This document shows positions 1 through 11,042 of a stretch of 64,000 nucleotides of DNA, one piece after another. The first letter of the stretch is position 1; each line of letters starts with the position of its first letter. The notes below the pieces were generated by a model. The model saw only the letters and a list, made by a program, of their open reading frames with translations. It did not search any database and was not told where the DNA came from. Source of the stretch: Gonapodya prolifera JEL478 (lineage: Eukaryota; Monoblepharomycota; Monoblepharidomycetes; Monoblepharidales; Gonapodyaceae); assembly GCA_001574975.1 (NCBI GenBank), contig KQ965759.1, positions 62,001-126,000 of the forward strand, read 5' to 3'. The position numbers and the translations under genes were made by a program.

Positions 1-1883
1 GCGAGGGTCAGAGACCCCTTGCGTGATATTCTCCACATACCACCACCCTCGTCGTCTCTCCTCTCGCTCAATCCAATCCATTTTGACGGAGGGGTCGACT
101 TCCAAATCCATGCGCATCGCTTTAGCGACTGAGAGAGTAAAATTGAGCCACTGAAGACGGACAAGATCATTCACCAAAACAAAGGATGTACACGACCTTT
201 GAGTGAAAACTCACCGTCTGCCCACTGGTCGCATGGTGTCCCAAGTCTACGATTACAAAAAGCGTCCACATCATGAGTGATTGAAACGTGGCCAAGCTCA
301 AAGTCCCTTTAAGCACCGTTTCCGTGTTCCATTTTAAGTATCGTGCTACCCGCTTTGAGAACAGAGGTCGGAGAACGTCACGTGCAGGGTGTTTTCGACA
401 TCCCAAACACAGCACCGAGAGAAGCAGGATGGGTTCCAGAGTCCCCGACCTCACTCGAGCAAAAAACGTTGGCTTGTGTATAATTAAGAATGCTAGAATG
501 ACCTCCGTCAGTTTTTTCATTTAAAAGGGAAACAAGAAAGCTCCACAACTTACGAAAGAGGTTATCTCCAGCTTGCGCGTCCTGAAACACTTGAAAAACC
601 ATCTCATTCATAACTTCCGAGCTTGGAAGGGGCGGCAAGTCTTCGAACAGCGAGAGCTGTCGTGGTAATCTAGCGGGAAGATGGCCCATGATCGATGACA
701 ATGAAGGATTGACGTGTGTCGTAGTTGGTGCGAGATGTTGGGGAAGCGTGGCGCCAAAGGTAAAACCATTCAGACGACTGAAGTTCGAGGTGAATGGAGC
801 TGACGTGGGATAATATGCGAAATTCGTGGTTGCAGTCGACTGAAACCAACCCACACAATGGTTTTGTTCATACGATCACCTTGCTTAAAACGGGATCTGA
901 AAAAAGAAGCAGAGCACTCACATCAATCACTTGTGACCCACGCTTTGGTATATCCTCGCTTCCGCGATTGTCGGAAACCACGCGGTCAAATTTAAACAAG
1001 GCCCAATGTTCTGTCTTAACAGTGAATGTATTTTGGCGAGGAATGCCGGCCGGTTGCAACTGCAAACCTCCAGGAAGCCTTGGATTCAACACAGGCGCGG
1101 AGTAAACTTGAGGCGGGCCTACGAAGAGCCCCTCGGTCGATGGAACTGGATGTTGATGTGGTACGCTTCCCAAAGACAGAAGTTTGCCCAGAATATCAGT
1201 CGTTGCATTCATGGGAAGAGGAGTGTTGCGAGGTGGCGAGGAGGTCGAGTCCGAACTCGCAGGTGAATCAGAGTCTCGCGAAGTTGGCGTAAAATGACGA
1301 AGATAAGTGGATTGAGAGGAGGAATGAGTCCTTTGCTCAACGTGCCGGTGCTGGAGAATGGAAGAATGTCAATGAGCACTTCGATAATGCAATCGTCGCT
1401 CGTTTAGCAGTCATCTGAACTCCAAATCTGTGGTCCTTCCATTGAGCCTTCTCTGGCAAGAGTCGCGTCTGTCGTTCGTACGGAGAAAAGAGAACTCTCA
1501 CCTTTCGTTCAGTTCGCGAAGAAAGCGGATCCACTTGTGGGCCTCGCCGTTTCTGCTGCCAGCTGTAATCACACACGACGTCACGCACTTCGCAAAGCGA
1601 GCATCGCGGTTGACCAGAGTCGCATCTGTCCGTGTGCGTTTCATACGGTGTATGGCAGTTTCAAGTCAATCAAGGTGGCACTGAGCTGGAAATAGTTGTC
1701 CAGGGACATCTCTCACTTCGTTTTCGCTGTTCGACAGGCTAAACACGCTTTAGAAGCGTATTTGCCTGGTCTGCGACGCCGTGTGCTGCTTCCTTCGTTT
1801 GCGTCAAATGCCGGACGTGGATTTCCAGGGGAGGAGCGATCGCCGCCACACATCGTATCGTCACGTTCTTCGCGACTGGACAT
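1..1883 (-). CDS. Zn(II)2Cys6 fungal transcription factor (3' end cut by window edge)
   Basis: A sequence-specific nuclear transcription factor. Exon 1 runs 1883-1717 from an ATG and ends ACLACRTAKTK; after an intron at 1716-1626 exon 2 continues CDSGQPRCSLCEVRDVVC, giving the six-cysteine spacing C-x2-C-x6-C-x6-C-x2-C-x6-C of GAL4-type binuclear clusters, followed by a basic linker. Exon 3 starts near 1350 and encodes a Ser/Pro-rich region; another exon lies at about 834-530. The stretch read on the minus strand from about 500 to 1 contains RYLKWNTETVLKGTLSLATF and, after a further intron, MRMDLEVDPS and the EREERRRGWWYV motif typical of the fungal transcription factor regulatory domain (PF04082). 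The gene continues left of base 1, so its length and C-terminus are unknown. Splice sites were assigned by eye. The family call is secure; the target genes cannot be told. Confidence 0.85.
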
Positions 1884-2592
1884 TCTCCAGAGTTGTCGTT
1901 GCGAGATGCGATGATCCCGAGTGAATGGGCAAATGCACCTGAAATTGTGAAAAGTGGGAAAGGGTTGAGCCCGCCACGACAACCGCCAGGTCCCAAATGA
2001 ACTGGGGGACAAATATAAAACCCGCATGATTGAATCCATTATCAAGTGAATCCATTAGCAAGTGAAATTCTTCGAGTTCGGAGTCGGTTTTCGCTTATCA
2101 GCCTTGTATACACTTCTCCCAACTATACAGGTGGGGAGGGTGGGTCCCCACATGTACATTATACCATTGACGAGATAATCCGTGGGGTGGGGATTCCTTG
2201 ACATATTCGTGAACTCGCACAATAGGCTCCGTGATTGGGTTTGTGGGAGGGGAATGTTCTGACAATTTGGTTGATTATGATGTCCTGTTCAAATTGCTCC
2301 TTCCACCACCTCCCTACCAGGAGCCAGTGAGAACCCTTTTTGTTACTGTTAGGATGGTCACACAAATTCAGTGACACGATTGGCACGACCATCGACCGTA
2401 TCTCAGATACCAGAGACAATAAACCTTTGCGGTGAAGTCGAAACAGTCGACTCAATGGGCTGGCGAAAGAAATAAATCGTTCCCATTACACATGACAATC
2501 GTTGGGCGTTGGGTGAAGAAGCGCTCCGGATAAATTAGCTGGACTTCATTCACCCGACCACTCCCACCCCCGACCAAAAGAGAAAATTCGCC
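1884..2592. other. Intergenic region with no recognisable gene
   Basis: This stretch separates two divergently transcribed genes (Zn2Cys6 factor on minus, DUF2039-like gene on plus). Only short open frames without recognisable domains are present. It probably holds the promoters of both genes. I see no clear repeat or RNA gene. Confidence 0.5.
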
Positions 2593-3762
2593 ATGCCCCC
2601 CGAAAAAGTCTCCTCGGCCAAGGGCGGAAAACACGCATCGAAGAACCATCACCAGGTGGGACTGCGATCCACTCGGGCTTCACAAAGTCTCTCGCCCATT
2701 GTAATCGCCTCTCCCCTCTTCGTCAGAACAAGACCGCATGGCTACACAACCCAAAGACGGGACACGTCGCCGCGATGCGTGAGCTTCCCATTAGGTACGG
2801 GATCCGTCTCATCTCTTGTATCGCTGGAGGAGCCAGACCTTCTGCCCCGCTGGTTGTTCACCTGACCCAAAGTTCACTTTGGTCGTGACATAACACAGAG
2901 GCCTGTGCGGCAAATGCCGGGACATCCTCGAGTGGCGCAAGCGGATGGGAAAGTACAAGCCTCTGACGGTGCCCAAGAAGTGGTGCGTACGGGTTGTTGC
3001 CCCGAGGACAGAACGAAGTGCTTTGGGACTGACAGAGCCTTTGCGGACGCCGGACGCGAAGTGTCGGGTGTGGGAACAAGACGGTCAAGGATGCGTACCA
3101 TGTGGTGTGTAATAAGTGTGCCGCGGAGAAGCGTGTGTGGTGAGTGGTGGTTGTTCAATTCCGTGGTAAAAACGAACTGACGCAACCATTGCTTGTTCTG
3201 GTGACGTCTGCATTGCCTGAAATACGCTTACTAGTGCTAAATGCCAAACGTCGACAGACATCGTCGAGATTGTCGAAAGGTGTGCTCCTTGCCGTGTTGT
3301 CGTGCCAAAAGCCCTCGCCGAGTCTCAACCACACTCCCCTCCCCCTCCCCCCGCTCCAGCATCCCCCGATCGGCCGCCCGCCGCACGTCTGAATCGGGCC
3401 CCTCCCTCTCACCCGCCCTTACCGAGCTCCTCCCCTTCCTCCCCGAACGGCACCGCCGCACCGTGCTTCGCAAGCTGGAGCGCGGGGATTGGACGGACGA
3501 GGAGGCGGTTGAGAAGGCGGGAAAGTTGAGGAGGAAGGGTGGGGATGAGGACTTTGATGATTTGGATGATTTGGATGGGTTTTCGAGTGAGGACGGGGAG
3601 GGCGAGGAGGAGGGGGTTGGGCAGGGGGAGGGGAGTGATGAGGAGGATGGCGAGGATGAGGATTTTGATAGTGGGGAGGATGAGGATTTCGATAGTGGGG
3701 AGGATGAGGAGGAGGGTGCGGGGAAAGTGAAGGGCAAGGGGAAGTTGAAACCGGGGCGATGA
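2593..3762 (+). CDS. C9orf85/DUF2039-like zinc-binding protein
   Basis: A homologue of the eukaryotic C9orf85 (DUF2039) family, a small conserved zinc-binding protein of uncertain role. I read six exons (2593-2655, 2727-2778, 2901-2982, 3062-3139, 3235-3321, 3360-3762) totalling 254 codons in one frame. The N-terminus has the KH..KNHHQ lead-in, then LCGKCRDILEWRKRMGKYKP, PKKCVGCGNKTVKDAYHVVC and NKCAAEKRVCAKCQ, matching the family's paired CxxC knuckles and its TVKD-Y-H core. The C-terminal third holds LLPFLPERHRRTVLRKLERG followed by a long Asp/Glu-rich tail with repeated EDFDSGED units and a basic end. The acidic tail is longer than in the animal protein. The fifth intron, at 3322-3359, would be only 38 nt and pyrimidine-rich; it is needed to reach the open frame, but its borders are the least certain part. 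It is divergent from the Zn2Cys6 gene. Confidence 0.8.
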
Positions 3763-4007
3763 AGGGGTGGACTCTGAGGGATGGACTGCAAGGGTTGAGG
3801 TGAGGAGGAGCGGAGGCTAGGCGGGGACAGGTGCACTTATGGACCGGGCCGCGTCTTCGAATTGGTGTAAATTTGTGGTGTATTTGGACAGTAAGGGAAT
3901 ACGACATGCGACATGAAATGCGGAATATTAAAATGCTTCATTCATTCGTTTGTTCTCAACGTCCGTCGCCCGTCCAGTCTCCCGCCAATTCGACACCCTC
4001 TTGTGGT

Positions 4008-4803
4008 TCACGACGCGCCTAGAGTTACGTATCGGGGCTGTAGAGGGTCGAGGATGAGCGTTACGTGAGCGAACGAAGACACCGGTTACGGAGACGGGAA
4101 AAGCGAGCTCACCTTCCAAATCCAACTAAAGACAGGCTCGACAAGCGCGTACAGCAAGAGACTCGCGGTGACGACGATGAAGATCCAGACGAAGAGTTCG
4201 TCTTTGACGCTTCCTCGTTCTAAAGTGGGTTGTGGAATTGCATGTGATGGGAAGACCGTGAGGAGGTTTGAGGAGTCGGTTTTGCGAGGGCGTCGTTACG
4301 AAAATCAGCGAGCGACGGGAGCCGAGAAAGGGGAGCACCCACGGAAGCACGAAACGCTCAAGGACGAATCTCCCGGCATCGGTACAGGCGTGGACCCGGG
4401 TTCGCCGGGCGTGGAGGGGAGCGTGCAAGTCTGAGCGGGGCAGAAATGGGGTCCAGGTGAGTAAAGTGTCTTTTCTCGTCGTGAAGGCCTTCTCTCCTCC
4501 TGGAATCGATCCCCGCAGGAGACGGAACTCACTCCCAAGTCGACACACTTATTCCTGGTGCAGTCCGCGCATTTATCGACGACGAATATCGTCACGTTTT
4601 GTGAGCATGTGCATTTGCAGTACTGCGTCGTGTCGGCTGCGTGGGATGGCTGAGGGGTATGAGAGTTGGTGGGATTGAGTTTGAACGAGCGGGGTACAGA
4701 GGGAAGAAAGGCTCACCGGGATGAGGGAGAGGAGGAGAACTGCAGAAAAGAGGAGGAGGAGTGTTGATAGCAGAGAGGGCGAGAGTCGCGGCGGGCGAGA
4801 CAT
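4008..4803 (-). CDS. Small fungal Cys-rich two-helix membrane protein (conserved, function unknown)
   Basis: Five exons (4803-4717, 4622-4533, 4430-4343, 4219-4113, 4037-4008) join without a frame break into 133 residues. Exon 1 is a signal anchor (MSRPPRLSPSLLSTLLLLFS onward). Exon 2 encodes YCKCTCSQNVTIFVVDKCAD with a C-x2-C pair after it; exon 3 is Pro/Ser-rich and ends SCF; exon 4 gives QRGSVKDELFVWIFIVVTAS and a second membrane helix; the last exon encodes the short tail PRYVTLGAS. The CKCTC and CFQRGS-KDE signatures resemble a family of short uncharacterised fungal membrane proteins as I remember it, but I cannot give a database name. The cysteines between the two helices are probably lumenal and could form disulfides or bind metal. 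An alternative start further upstream in the same frame would lengthen the protein but lacks support. Confidence 0.7.
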
Positions 4804-4989
4804 GGGAGAGAGTGGCTTGCAAGAATGGTGAAAGCTGCCGTGGTCGCTACCCTCCCATCTTGGCCAAGCAAATAGGCCTAGAATCACCCCAGCGACGGCA
4901 TCCCGCGAGAACGCGATGCAAATGGAGACCTCGTCTGTGCGACTCCAGCTGATCGCCATCGCTGCGCCATCCCCCATTCTCTGCCCGCC

Positions 4990-5440
4990 CAATCCAGCAC
5001 ACGCGCAGACCGTGGCCCATTGAGCAACTCTACAGCCAGTCCAACTTGACATTGCCATGGACCAGGGCAACTGCTGTGCATTGTCGCAGGAATTTGCGGA
5101 TGCCCATCTCAGTTTCAGCCGCAGTGGAGGATGAGTCGTTGGTGAAGTCAACGTCAGGTCGTCGGCTCGTTCAGGCTTCATTCCAGACCGGTCGGGCCTG
5201 ACGCAGGTGGTTGACACACGTTTCTCCGTACAGCCAAGTGACAGGACTCGTTCCCTTGCTCTCCTCTCTCACGCAGCTGCAGGTCCTGCACTTGGATTCT
5301 AACAAAGTCATGGGCAGATTCCCTCGCTCTCCTCTCTCACGCAACAGCTGCACCTGACCCTCGCTCATCACCAACTCGCCGGAGAGATTCCATCTCGCAA
5401 CCGACTGCTACACTGCAACTGGCAGAGGCCACAGCGGGCA
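4990..5440 (+). pseudogene. Leucine-rich-repeat relic
   Basis: Two adjoining LRR units can be read. The first, from about 5249, gives LVPLLSSLTQLQVLHLDSNK; the second, from about 5328, gives IPSLSSLTQQLHLTLAHH followed by QLAGEIPS. The GEIP ending is the plant-type (receptor-like) LRR signature also seen in some fungi. The DNA of the two units is visibly a direct repeat: the shared TCTCCTCTCTCACGCA core recurs about 78 bases apart, close to the usual 24-residue unit. The two units lie in different frames, so the array is frameshifted. No start codon, signal peptide or further units are recognisable, so this looks like the remnant of a larger gene. Confidence 0.4.
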
Positions 5441-6430
5441 AAAACCGTCAGATGCAGGGCGTGGACATGTTTGTTTCGTCGGACGCGACTGACGTGGATG
5501 ATATGAGGCCTCCCACATCTGGGGTCACGTCGAAGCAGAGGGAAAAGTGGCTGACGGAGATGATATATTTGCGGACGAGGGGGTGCAGGAGGCGGCCAAG
5601 TTTGACATTGAGTCGGTGGGTTGTTTGGTGTTTCGAGCGTCGTTCTTTGCCGGGCGACTCCCGAAGTTTGTATGTGCTACCCAGGAAAAACGACATCACT
5701 TGAGTTTCACTTCAACGTGCCTTCAAGCGAACTTTTCTTGGTGATGTGGGCGTTTAGAAATTGGCGCTGCTCAAAAGCTGCGAGATGCGGGCCCTGATGA
5801 CATGCGACATCGTGAGTGCGCGGTTCTGAGGTTCTTTGCAGATCACCAAGTGGCATTTCCGTCTCGTGTTTGAGGTAAGCATTGTGACCTCTACTTCTCG
5901 GCATGCTTCATAATGTGCAAATTGATCGCGTATGACGTGCATATCATTTGCAGTATGAATCTACGGATGTCCCGACGTAGGGCTCAACAACATTCGGGCC
6001 GTGCGGTCCAAAGCCCAGCAGCTCTTCTCCACTCGGACGCTTCTTCGCAAGTGCAACGTTCTCTACGTCTACGGGAAGTTGGTCGGATGCGTAGGGGACT
6101 GGGTGTCCTGACACTGTTTATTGTTTCACAACATTTGAATAAACACGATAAATTTACAAAAGGGTGGTCCTTATACAAAGCCAGATGATGTATGGTGCTG
6201 CATTTGCGAGAATACTCCTCTGCCTTTACCGTCCTGTTGTTCTGTAGTCTGCGCTCTTGTCCACGGGATAAAGCTTCCTTTCTTCCCTTGGCCCAACTCC
6301 ATCTACTGCAATGTCGAGTCTGCAACCCGCATTTACTCTCAGAATTGGCAACACATGCATAAGCATTCCGTCAACCGACGTCAGAGGTCCGTGAGACTCT
6401 GCCCCAGAGAACCAGACCACGCCTTGTCAT
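5441..6430. other. Gene-poor stretch with exon-like fragments only
   Basis: Short open segments flanked by plausible splice sites occur, for example around 5757-5875 and 5965-6100 on plus, including LNNIRAVRSKAQQLFSTRTL. They do not join into a recognisable protein. They may belong to a decayed gene or to unrecognised exons. Nothing here can be assigned a function. Confidence 0.3.
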
Positions 6431-6469
6431 CAAGAACTATGATTGTACAGAACACACAGTTCGAGGTAA

Positions 6470-6790
6470 CATGATGTGCTTAGTGACCGCTTCGAACGTG
6501 CAAGCGCCGTCATATTTGACGTCACCGCACCAGCTTTTGGGGTACTCCGGAAGGGCTCCAGCATGCTTGGACGCCAAAATAAAAGCCGGAGCCTGGGAGA
6601 CGACTCGAGCGGGTAAGCATTAAAACAGCAGCCGAGGCGCGCCAATTGTAGCGCGCGTCGTTCTCATCTGAGACGACCCCAAAACCTTCCCGATTGACCT
6701 CGATGCATTAAAAGGTCGGGTACCTGGAAAGTCACCGAAATGCTTGAGACATCACAAAAATAGCAGCGAACATGAGCAGTCTTAGCGCGC
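6470..6790. repeat. Unnamed dispersed repeat, module A/C, copy 1
   Basis: This segment resembles 7480-7830. Both contain a TGACGTCA-like or TGATGTCA motif, then a GGAGC...TTGGACG segment, and end in a shared string ATCACAAAAATAGCAGCGA (CGTCACAAAAATAGCAGCGA in copy 2) followed by ATGAGCAGTC. The copies are diverged, with indels, and show no coding potential. The element type is unknown. Confidence 0.45.
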
Positions 6791-6879
6791 GGATGCGCGT
6801 GGAGTCCTCGTAGGCATTGCCAGTGGGCGCGACAAGCTCAGTGACATCGTCGGAACACCAGGTACGGCAGTCCGCTGTG

Positions 6880-7110
6880 CAGTGAAGTCACCGCGCACGT
6901 CGGATGATCCCGTGGATGGCACGCGCCAAGTAAGGCCTAAAAGCAGGACCTGTGGGTAAATGTGCCGTGGCTTGTGTGTATCGCTGGGATGGAGGAACAA
7001 GGCCACTTAACGCGCGACTTGTGGTGGAGGGCGAAGCCCAACGCGGTGCCGTCTCTCGCGGTCCCGGCGGGGGCGCCAAAAGAGTGAGGTCACAAAAAAA
7101 AACCAACTGA
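6880..7110 (-). repeat. Unnamed dispersed repeat, module B, inverted copy
   Basis: Read on the minus strand, this segment matches 10080-10300 on plus. Shared landmarks are GGCGCCCCC/GGGCGCCCC, GAGACGGCACCGCGTTGGGCT, CACAAGTCGC and CACGGCACAT/CGTGGCACAT followed by a CCTACGGGT or CCCACAGGT segment. Identity is roughly three quarters by eye. It is non-coding as far as I can see. Confidence 0.5.
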
Positions 7111-7479
7111 GGACCTGACCAGCCGGTTGGCGATGAGCGTGAGGGTGGAAGAAGATTAGGTGTCCATGTCCGCCAGCGAAACCCTTTACATAACCAATCT
7201 TAACGGAGCCAGTTGGACTCTTGTGAGAGAGTGTACCGACGCGTCGAAAACAAGGAGGACTGGTCCGCGGTGGGGACAACAGAATTCACTTTCTGATTAT
7301 GAAGTGTGCAGGAAGGTTTGTACAGTCTTAGTCTTGCGAAGAACGCCCGAGGTCGGATACCGTGAGGCCCTGCTCCGGTGGCCAGACCTGCCGAAATATA
7401 AAGAGTACCAGATATCATCCACGATGTACGGTGTTCGGTGCGGGCCCTCTGCAACGCTCAAAAAGCGGAAGCGAGTCCG

Positions 7480-7830
7480 TTGATGTCACCTCATAAGGTT
7501 TTGGAGCGCTCTGGAAGTGTTCCATCACGTCGCTTGGACGTCCGAAACAAAAAAGCTTGAGCCTGGGCAATGCAGTAAATTCCCCGTGTCGACTTGATGC
7601 ATGACGGCATTCCAAAACCAGCGTCTCACTTACAGACGACTCGAACGCATATCCACCGTTCAAAACGAGCAGCTTATGTGGGCCAAGTGTTGTCTTCACC
7701 ATGGAGACGAGGAAATGCGTGGGACCGTCTATTGATGTCACCGCATATAAATTTAGGTGCCCAGAAAAGTCACACAAAATTTGGTGCGTCACAAAAATAG
7801 CAGCGAGCATGAGCAGTCCCCACGAGTCTC
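7480..7830. repeat. Unnamed dispersed repeat, module A/C, copy 2
   Basis: A second, longer copy of the element seen at 6470-6790, ending in the same CACAAAAATAGCAGCGA block. Its reverse complement also matches 12290-12610 over the CCTCGTCTCCA, GAGCTGCTC and GGACGTCCAAGC landmarks. It abuts the 3' end of the kinase-Sel1 pseudogene. Confidence 0.5.
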
Positions 7831-7931
7831 ATCCCGGATGAATGCCGGACGTGACATCCGCCCCGAAACCAGGCCGCAAACTGAAAACAGACCGACTTCA
7901 GGTGCGGGACGTCCCAAATTAATAGGACACG

Positions 7932-9350
7932 TCATGATGGCTTTGCTGTTTTGTCTGCCACGGAAGGCATCTTCGGCAGCCTTCTTAAACCACAAAACTC
8001 CTCTTCGTAATTCCACCTGACCCCATATCGATGCATGAGCGTAAATCCATGCCTCGCCTGAGCATCCACATGACCCATCATTCCGATAGCGCGCTCAAAA
8101 TCCTTGCTGCAGAGTCCAACTCCGTGGGAGTAAAAGTCGCCCAGAGCACATTGAGCTGCTGCATGGTCCCGTTTGCCAGCTTCTGCATACCATCTCGTTG
8201 CAAGATCCATGTCCCGATGGTGGAGACCTAGTCCAAAGCGACACCACTCTCCGACTGAGCCTCAAGGTGTTTCAATTCCGCAGCGTGCTTGTACAATTGC
8301 AGTGCTTGAGTGTAGTGTCCGTCAATGCGAGCTGACTGCGCTTGTTGGAAAACAGCATCCATATCGGTGGCAACATTGTTCACACGAAAGTCCGGAATGT
8401 CTACATTAGAGGGTATGGGTCGGAGTTTGGGTAGCTCTGGCCTAAAAGATAGAACGCGTATCAAACAGAATATGGGAACGCGATCCTCACCGGCTCATTT
8501 GACTCACTGCATTTTCTCAAACTGTTCAACTATTTCTCGAAAGGTTGGTCGGGCAACGGCATCATGAGCCCAACACTGAACCATCATCTCCGAAAGCGCT
8601 TTTGGCATAGTTTCTGGTACTTTTGGTCGGTTTCCTGCTAGAACTCGCTTCATGGTAGCTACAAGAGTGTCTTCAGCAACCTTGCCGAAGGGAGAGTCAT
8701 CCCGCGACCACAACTTCATGACCATGCCATCAAAGATAAATTCTGAGAACGCAAAAGTGATTCGATTCTACATACCCCCATATCATGATTCCGAATGCGT
8801 AAGCATCTCCTGCCGTTGTGATCATGCTAAGCGCGTCTTCCACACCAATTTTGCGACCAAGTTTCTCTGGGTTAAGGTAAAATAAAGTCCCCGGAAGCAC
8901 AGCTGAATACTTTCCGCCAGTGAGTGCTGAAAATCCGAAATCAGCCACAACACCACGACCGTCGAGGGTAACAAGGACGTAATTGACTGGTTTCAGATCG
9001 GTATAGATGACGCAGGCGACTTCGTGCAGGTACATGACTCCACGGGCAATGTCGTAGAGCTGTAAAGAGTATGCCAATATTATGTGAATTGAATCTCGGA
9101 ATAACCTCGATCTGTTTTCGGGGTGCACTCACATATTCGTCCATTCTATCACCGAGGTCATTTGCTCTGCGCTCCAGATGGTCGTCCATGCTTCCATTTA
9201 CCATCACGGGGCAAACAAAGAATGGTTGCCTGTTAACATCGACCCCAACGCCGTGGAGGGGGAGCACAAATGGGGAGGTCATTGTGGACCTCACACGAGC
9301 CTCTCGGTCAAAATCCTTTGGTTTTGATAGCGTGTAAGTAAAGATCATAC
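7932..9350 (-). pseudogene. Decayed protein kinase with C-terminal Sel1 repeats
   Basis: A remnant of a TKL/Ser-Thr-type kinase of the same architecture as the large gene at 45996-51748. From right to left on the minus strand it shows an N-lobe piece (DFDREARVRSTMTSPFVLPL), a catalytic loop IYTDLKPVNYVLV, the metal-binding VADFGFSAL, LNPEKLG in the APE position, DAYAFGIMIWG and a C-lobe end (MMVQCWAHDAVARPTFREIV). Two Sel1-like segments follow (YTQALQLYKHAAELKHLEAQ; then AAAQCALGDFYSHGVGL). Signs of decay: the HRD triad reads YTD, so the catalytic-loop arginine is lost; the glycine-rich loop expected upstream (9360-9720) is not recognisable; and the first and second Sel1 segments lie in different frames near 8235-8250, indicating a frameshift. 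No TPR array remains downstream. It could still be transcribed, but is unlikely to be an active kinase. Confidence 0.65.
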
Positions 9351-9359
9351 CTCAACCAA

Positions 9360-10060
9360 GAGAAGAGGATTATACCATTTTGAGTACCCTTCTCCGCTCC
9401 ATCGTTTTCGTTTCCCGAGGTCAGAAATGTCCGAGTGTTGTATCCATGCCGATTTCCCATTTTAGCGTCAGCAAAGGCCGTTTGAGTGTAGTCCTACCGC
9501 GTCCTTCGAAAACGCGATGGTGTTTTCGCGGACTGCGGAGAGCTTTGTTCCGAGACCAACGTTTCAGACTAACCCGCCGGTGGAAGAACGTGCAGGTGAG
9601 CCTCGGAAGCAGCTGGGGCATTGCTATCGCGGAGTTGCAAGTTCGCCTCGTCCAGTGCGACTTTTTTCAGGGCCACTTCGATTCGGCACCATGAGCCTCA
9701 ATGCACCGCCCTGAATCCCCCGCCACCGCGTTTTTCATTCGTCCAGCGCACGTCGACGTTGTCCACCTCCGAAAAACTCTGGAAGTCGCGCGCTTAGCAA
9801 TCTTGCCATCAATCGCAATTGACAGTCAAACAGTCTGCGGCCGATTGTGGGGTAATCTGATCCGGCCGAACTTCACTTCATAGTCCAACAGCGAGGCCTG
9901 CGGTCCCCCTCGCAGACTAACCCTTCTCATTTTTTGCGGGCATGCACACTCCCTTGTAGAGCCCACGTAGGCACCACCAGGGTCTTCGATAAATGCGTCG
10001 TGAGACATGCACACCTCACCTCCTTCCAGCTCACGTTCACCATTGGCCGACAGATCTGCG
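9360..10060. other. No recognisable gene
   Basis: Short open frames exist on both strands, but none has a recognisable domain. The right part of the kinase pseudogene's 5' region may lie in 9360-9720, although no glycine loop can be read. Otherwise I see nothing. Confidence 0.35.
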
Positions 10061-10069
10061 CCCCATCTG

Positions 10070-10300
10070 CTTATTTCGCGGCCCCACTTTTTATGGGCGC
10101 CCCTGCCTGGACTGTGCCAGAGACGGCACCGCGTTGGGCTGCGCCTCCACAAGTCGCATGTTACATCAGTAGCCTACAAGGGGCTTTATTCCCACATCTC
10201 ACCGACGCGCACCGTGGCACATGCACCTACGGGTCTCCTTTTTGGGCGTCACCTGGCATGGCACGTCCTCTCCCGGGGACATTTTGACGTGCGCGGTAAC
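10070..10300 (+). repeat. Unnamed dispersed repeat, module B, forward copy
   Basis: This is the counterpart of 6880-7110 in opposite orientation, sharing the AGACGGCACCGCGTTGGGCT core and flanking landmarks in the same order. Short open frames in it are shadows of repeated DNA. Similar fragments of module C (TTTAAATTTAGGGGGCACGG) follow at about 10515. Confidence 0.5.
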
Positions 10301-11042
10301 GTCATCCTGGCCATCACTCCCACCTGCCGCGGCAAAAACGACTCACGAACCTGCCACTTGGACTAATAAATTTGGAGCGCTATTCCCCTGCCTCAACTCT
10401 CCTTTGGTGCCTGGCGCATTTCACGTTCTTTGGTAACGTACTGAATTTTCTTCGATGGCGGCAAAGCCCCAAAGTCATTGTGATGTGACTTTCTGTTTAT
10501 GGACGCTTGTCACGCTTTAAATTTAGGGGGCACGGAAACCTACAACATTGCGTGCCAGCCCTTCACCCATCGTTACCCATACCCTAAAATTAAAGAGGCG
10601 GGTGCACAAGTGGTTGTCCGCTTGTCAACTTGGACTTTTGAATGGTACGCCAGCAACGGAGTTTTAGAGTAGCCGTTACCCTACTAAGGACCAAGTTCGA
10701 GATTGGATAGTTCGATCTGATGTGGACGCCCCAATCAGAAAGGTCGTGGGCTTGTTTCTACGCAGGTTCAGATATGACTGCTCCCGCGTTCTGCAACTAC
10801 GACCGGGGTTGCAGAGGTGAAGCACTTCCAAAAGCACCTCGGAAAGTTGGATCTTCTCGTTTTGCCGATTTGGACAGATAACGTAATTAACAGATGTCGA
10901 GCCCTCTAGACTCAGGATACCGAATACAGAATAACAGGAGGTTAATTTCGCTGTGCCTTTGCAGCGGAGAAGTCCACCAAAACGAGACCGAGAAATAAGG
11001 TTGGGGACAAGAAGTTAAGGCCGATGCAACCGTTACTATAAA
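10301..11042. other. No recognisable gene; repeat debris
   Basis: The segment contains short matches to the flanking dispersed repeat family but no open frame with a recognisable product. Confidence 0.35.

Noticed and set aside
5452-5744. ORF starting MQGVDMFVSSDATDVDDM
   Set aside because: Two overlapping frames are open and neither has a recognisable motif; it may be the tail of the LRR relic or chance.
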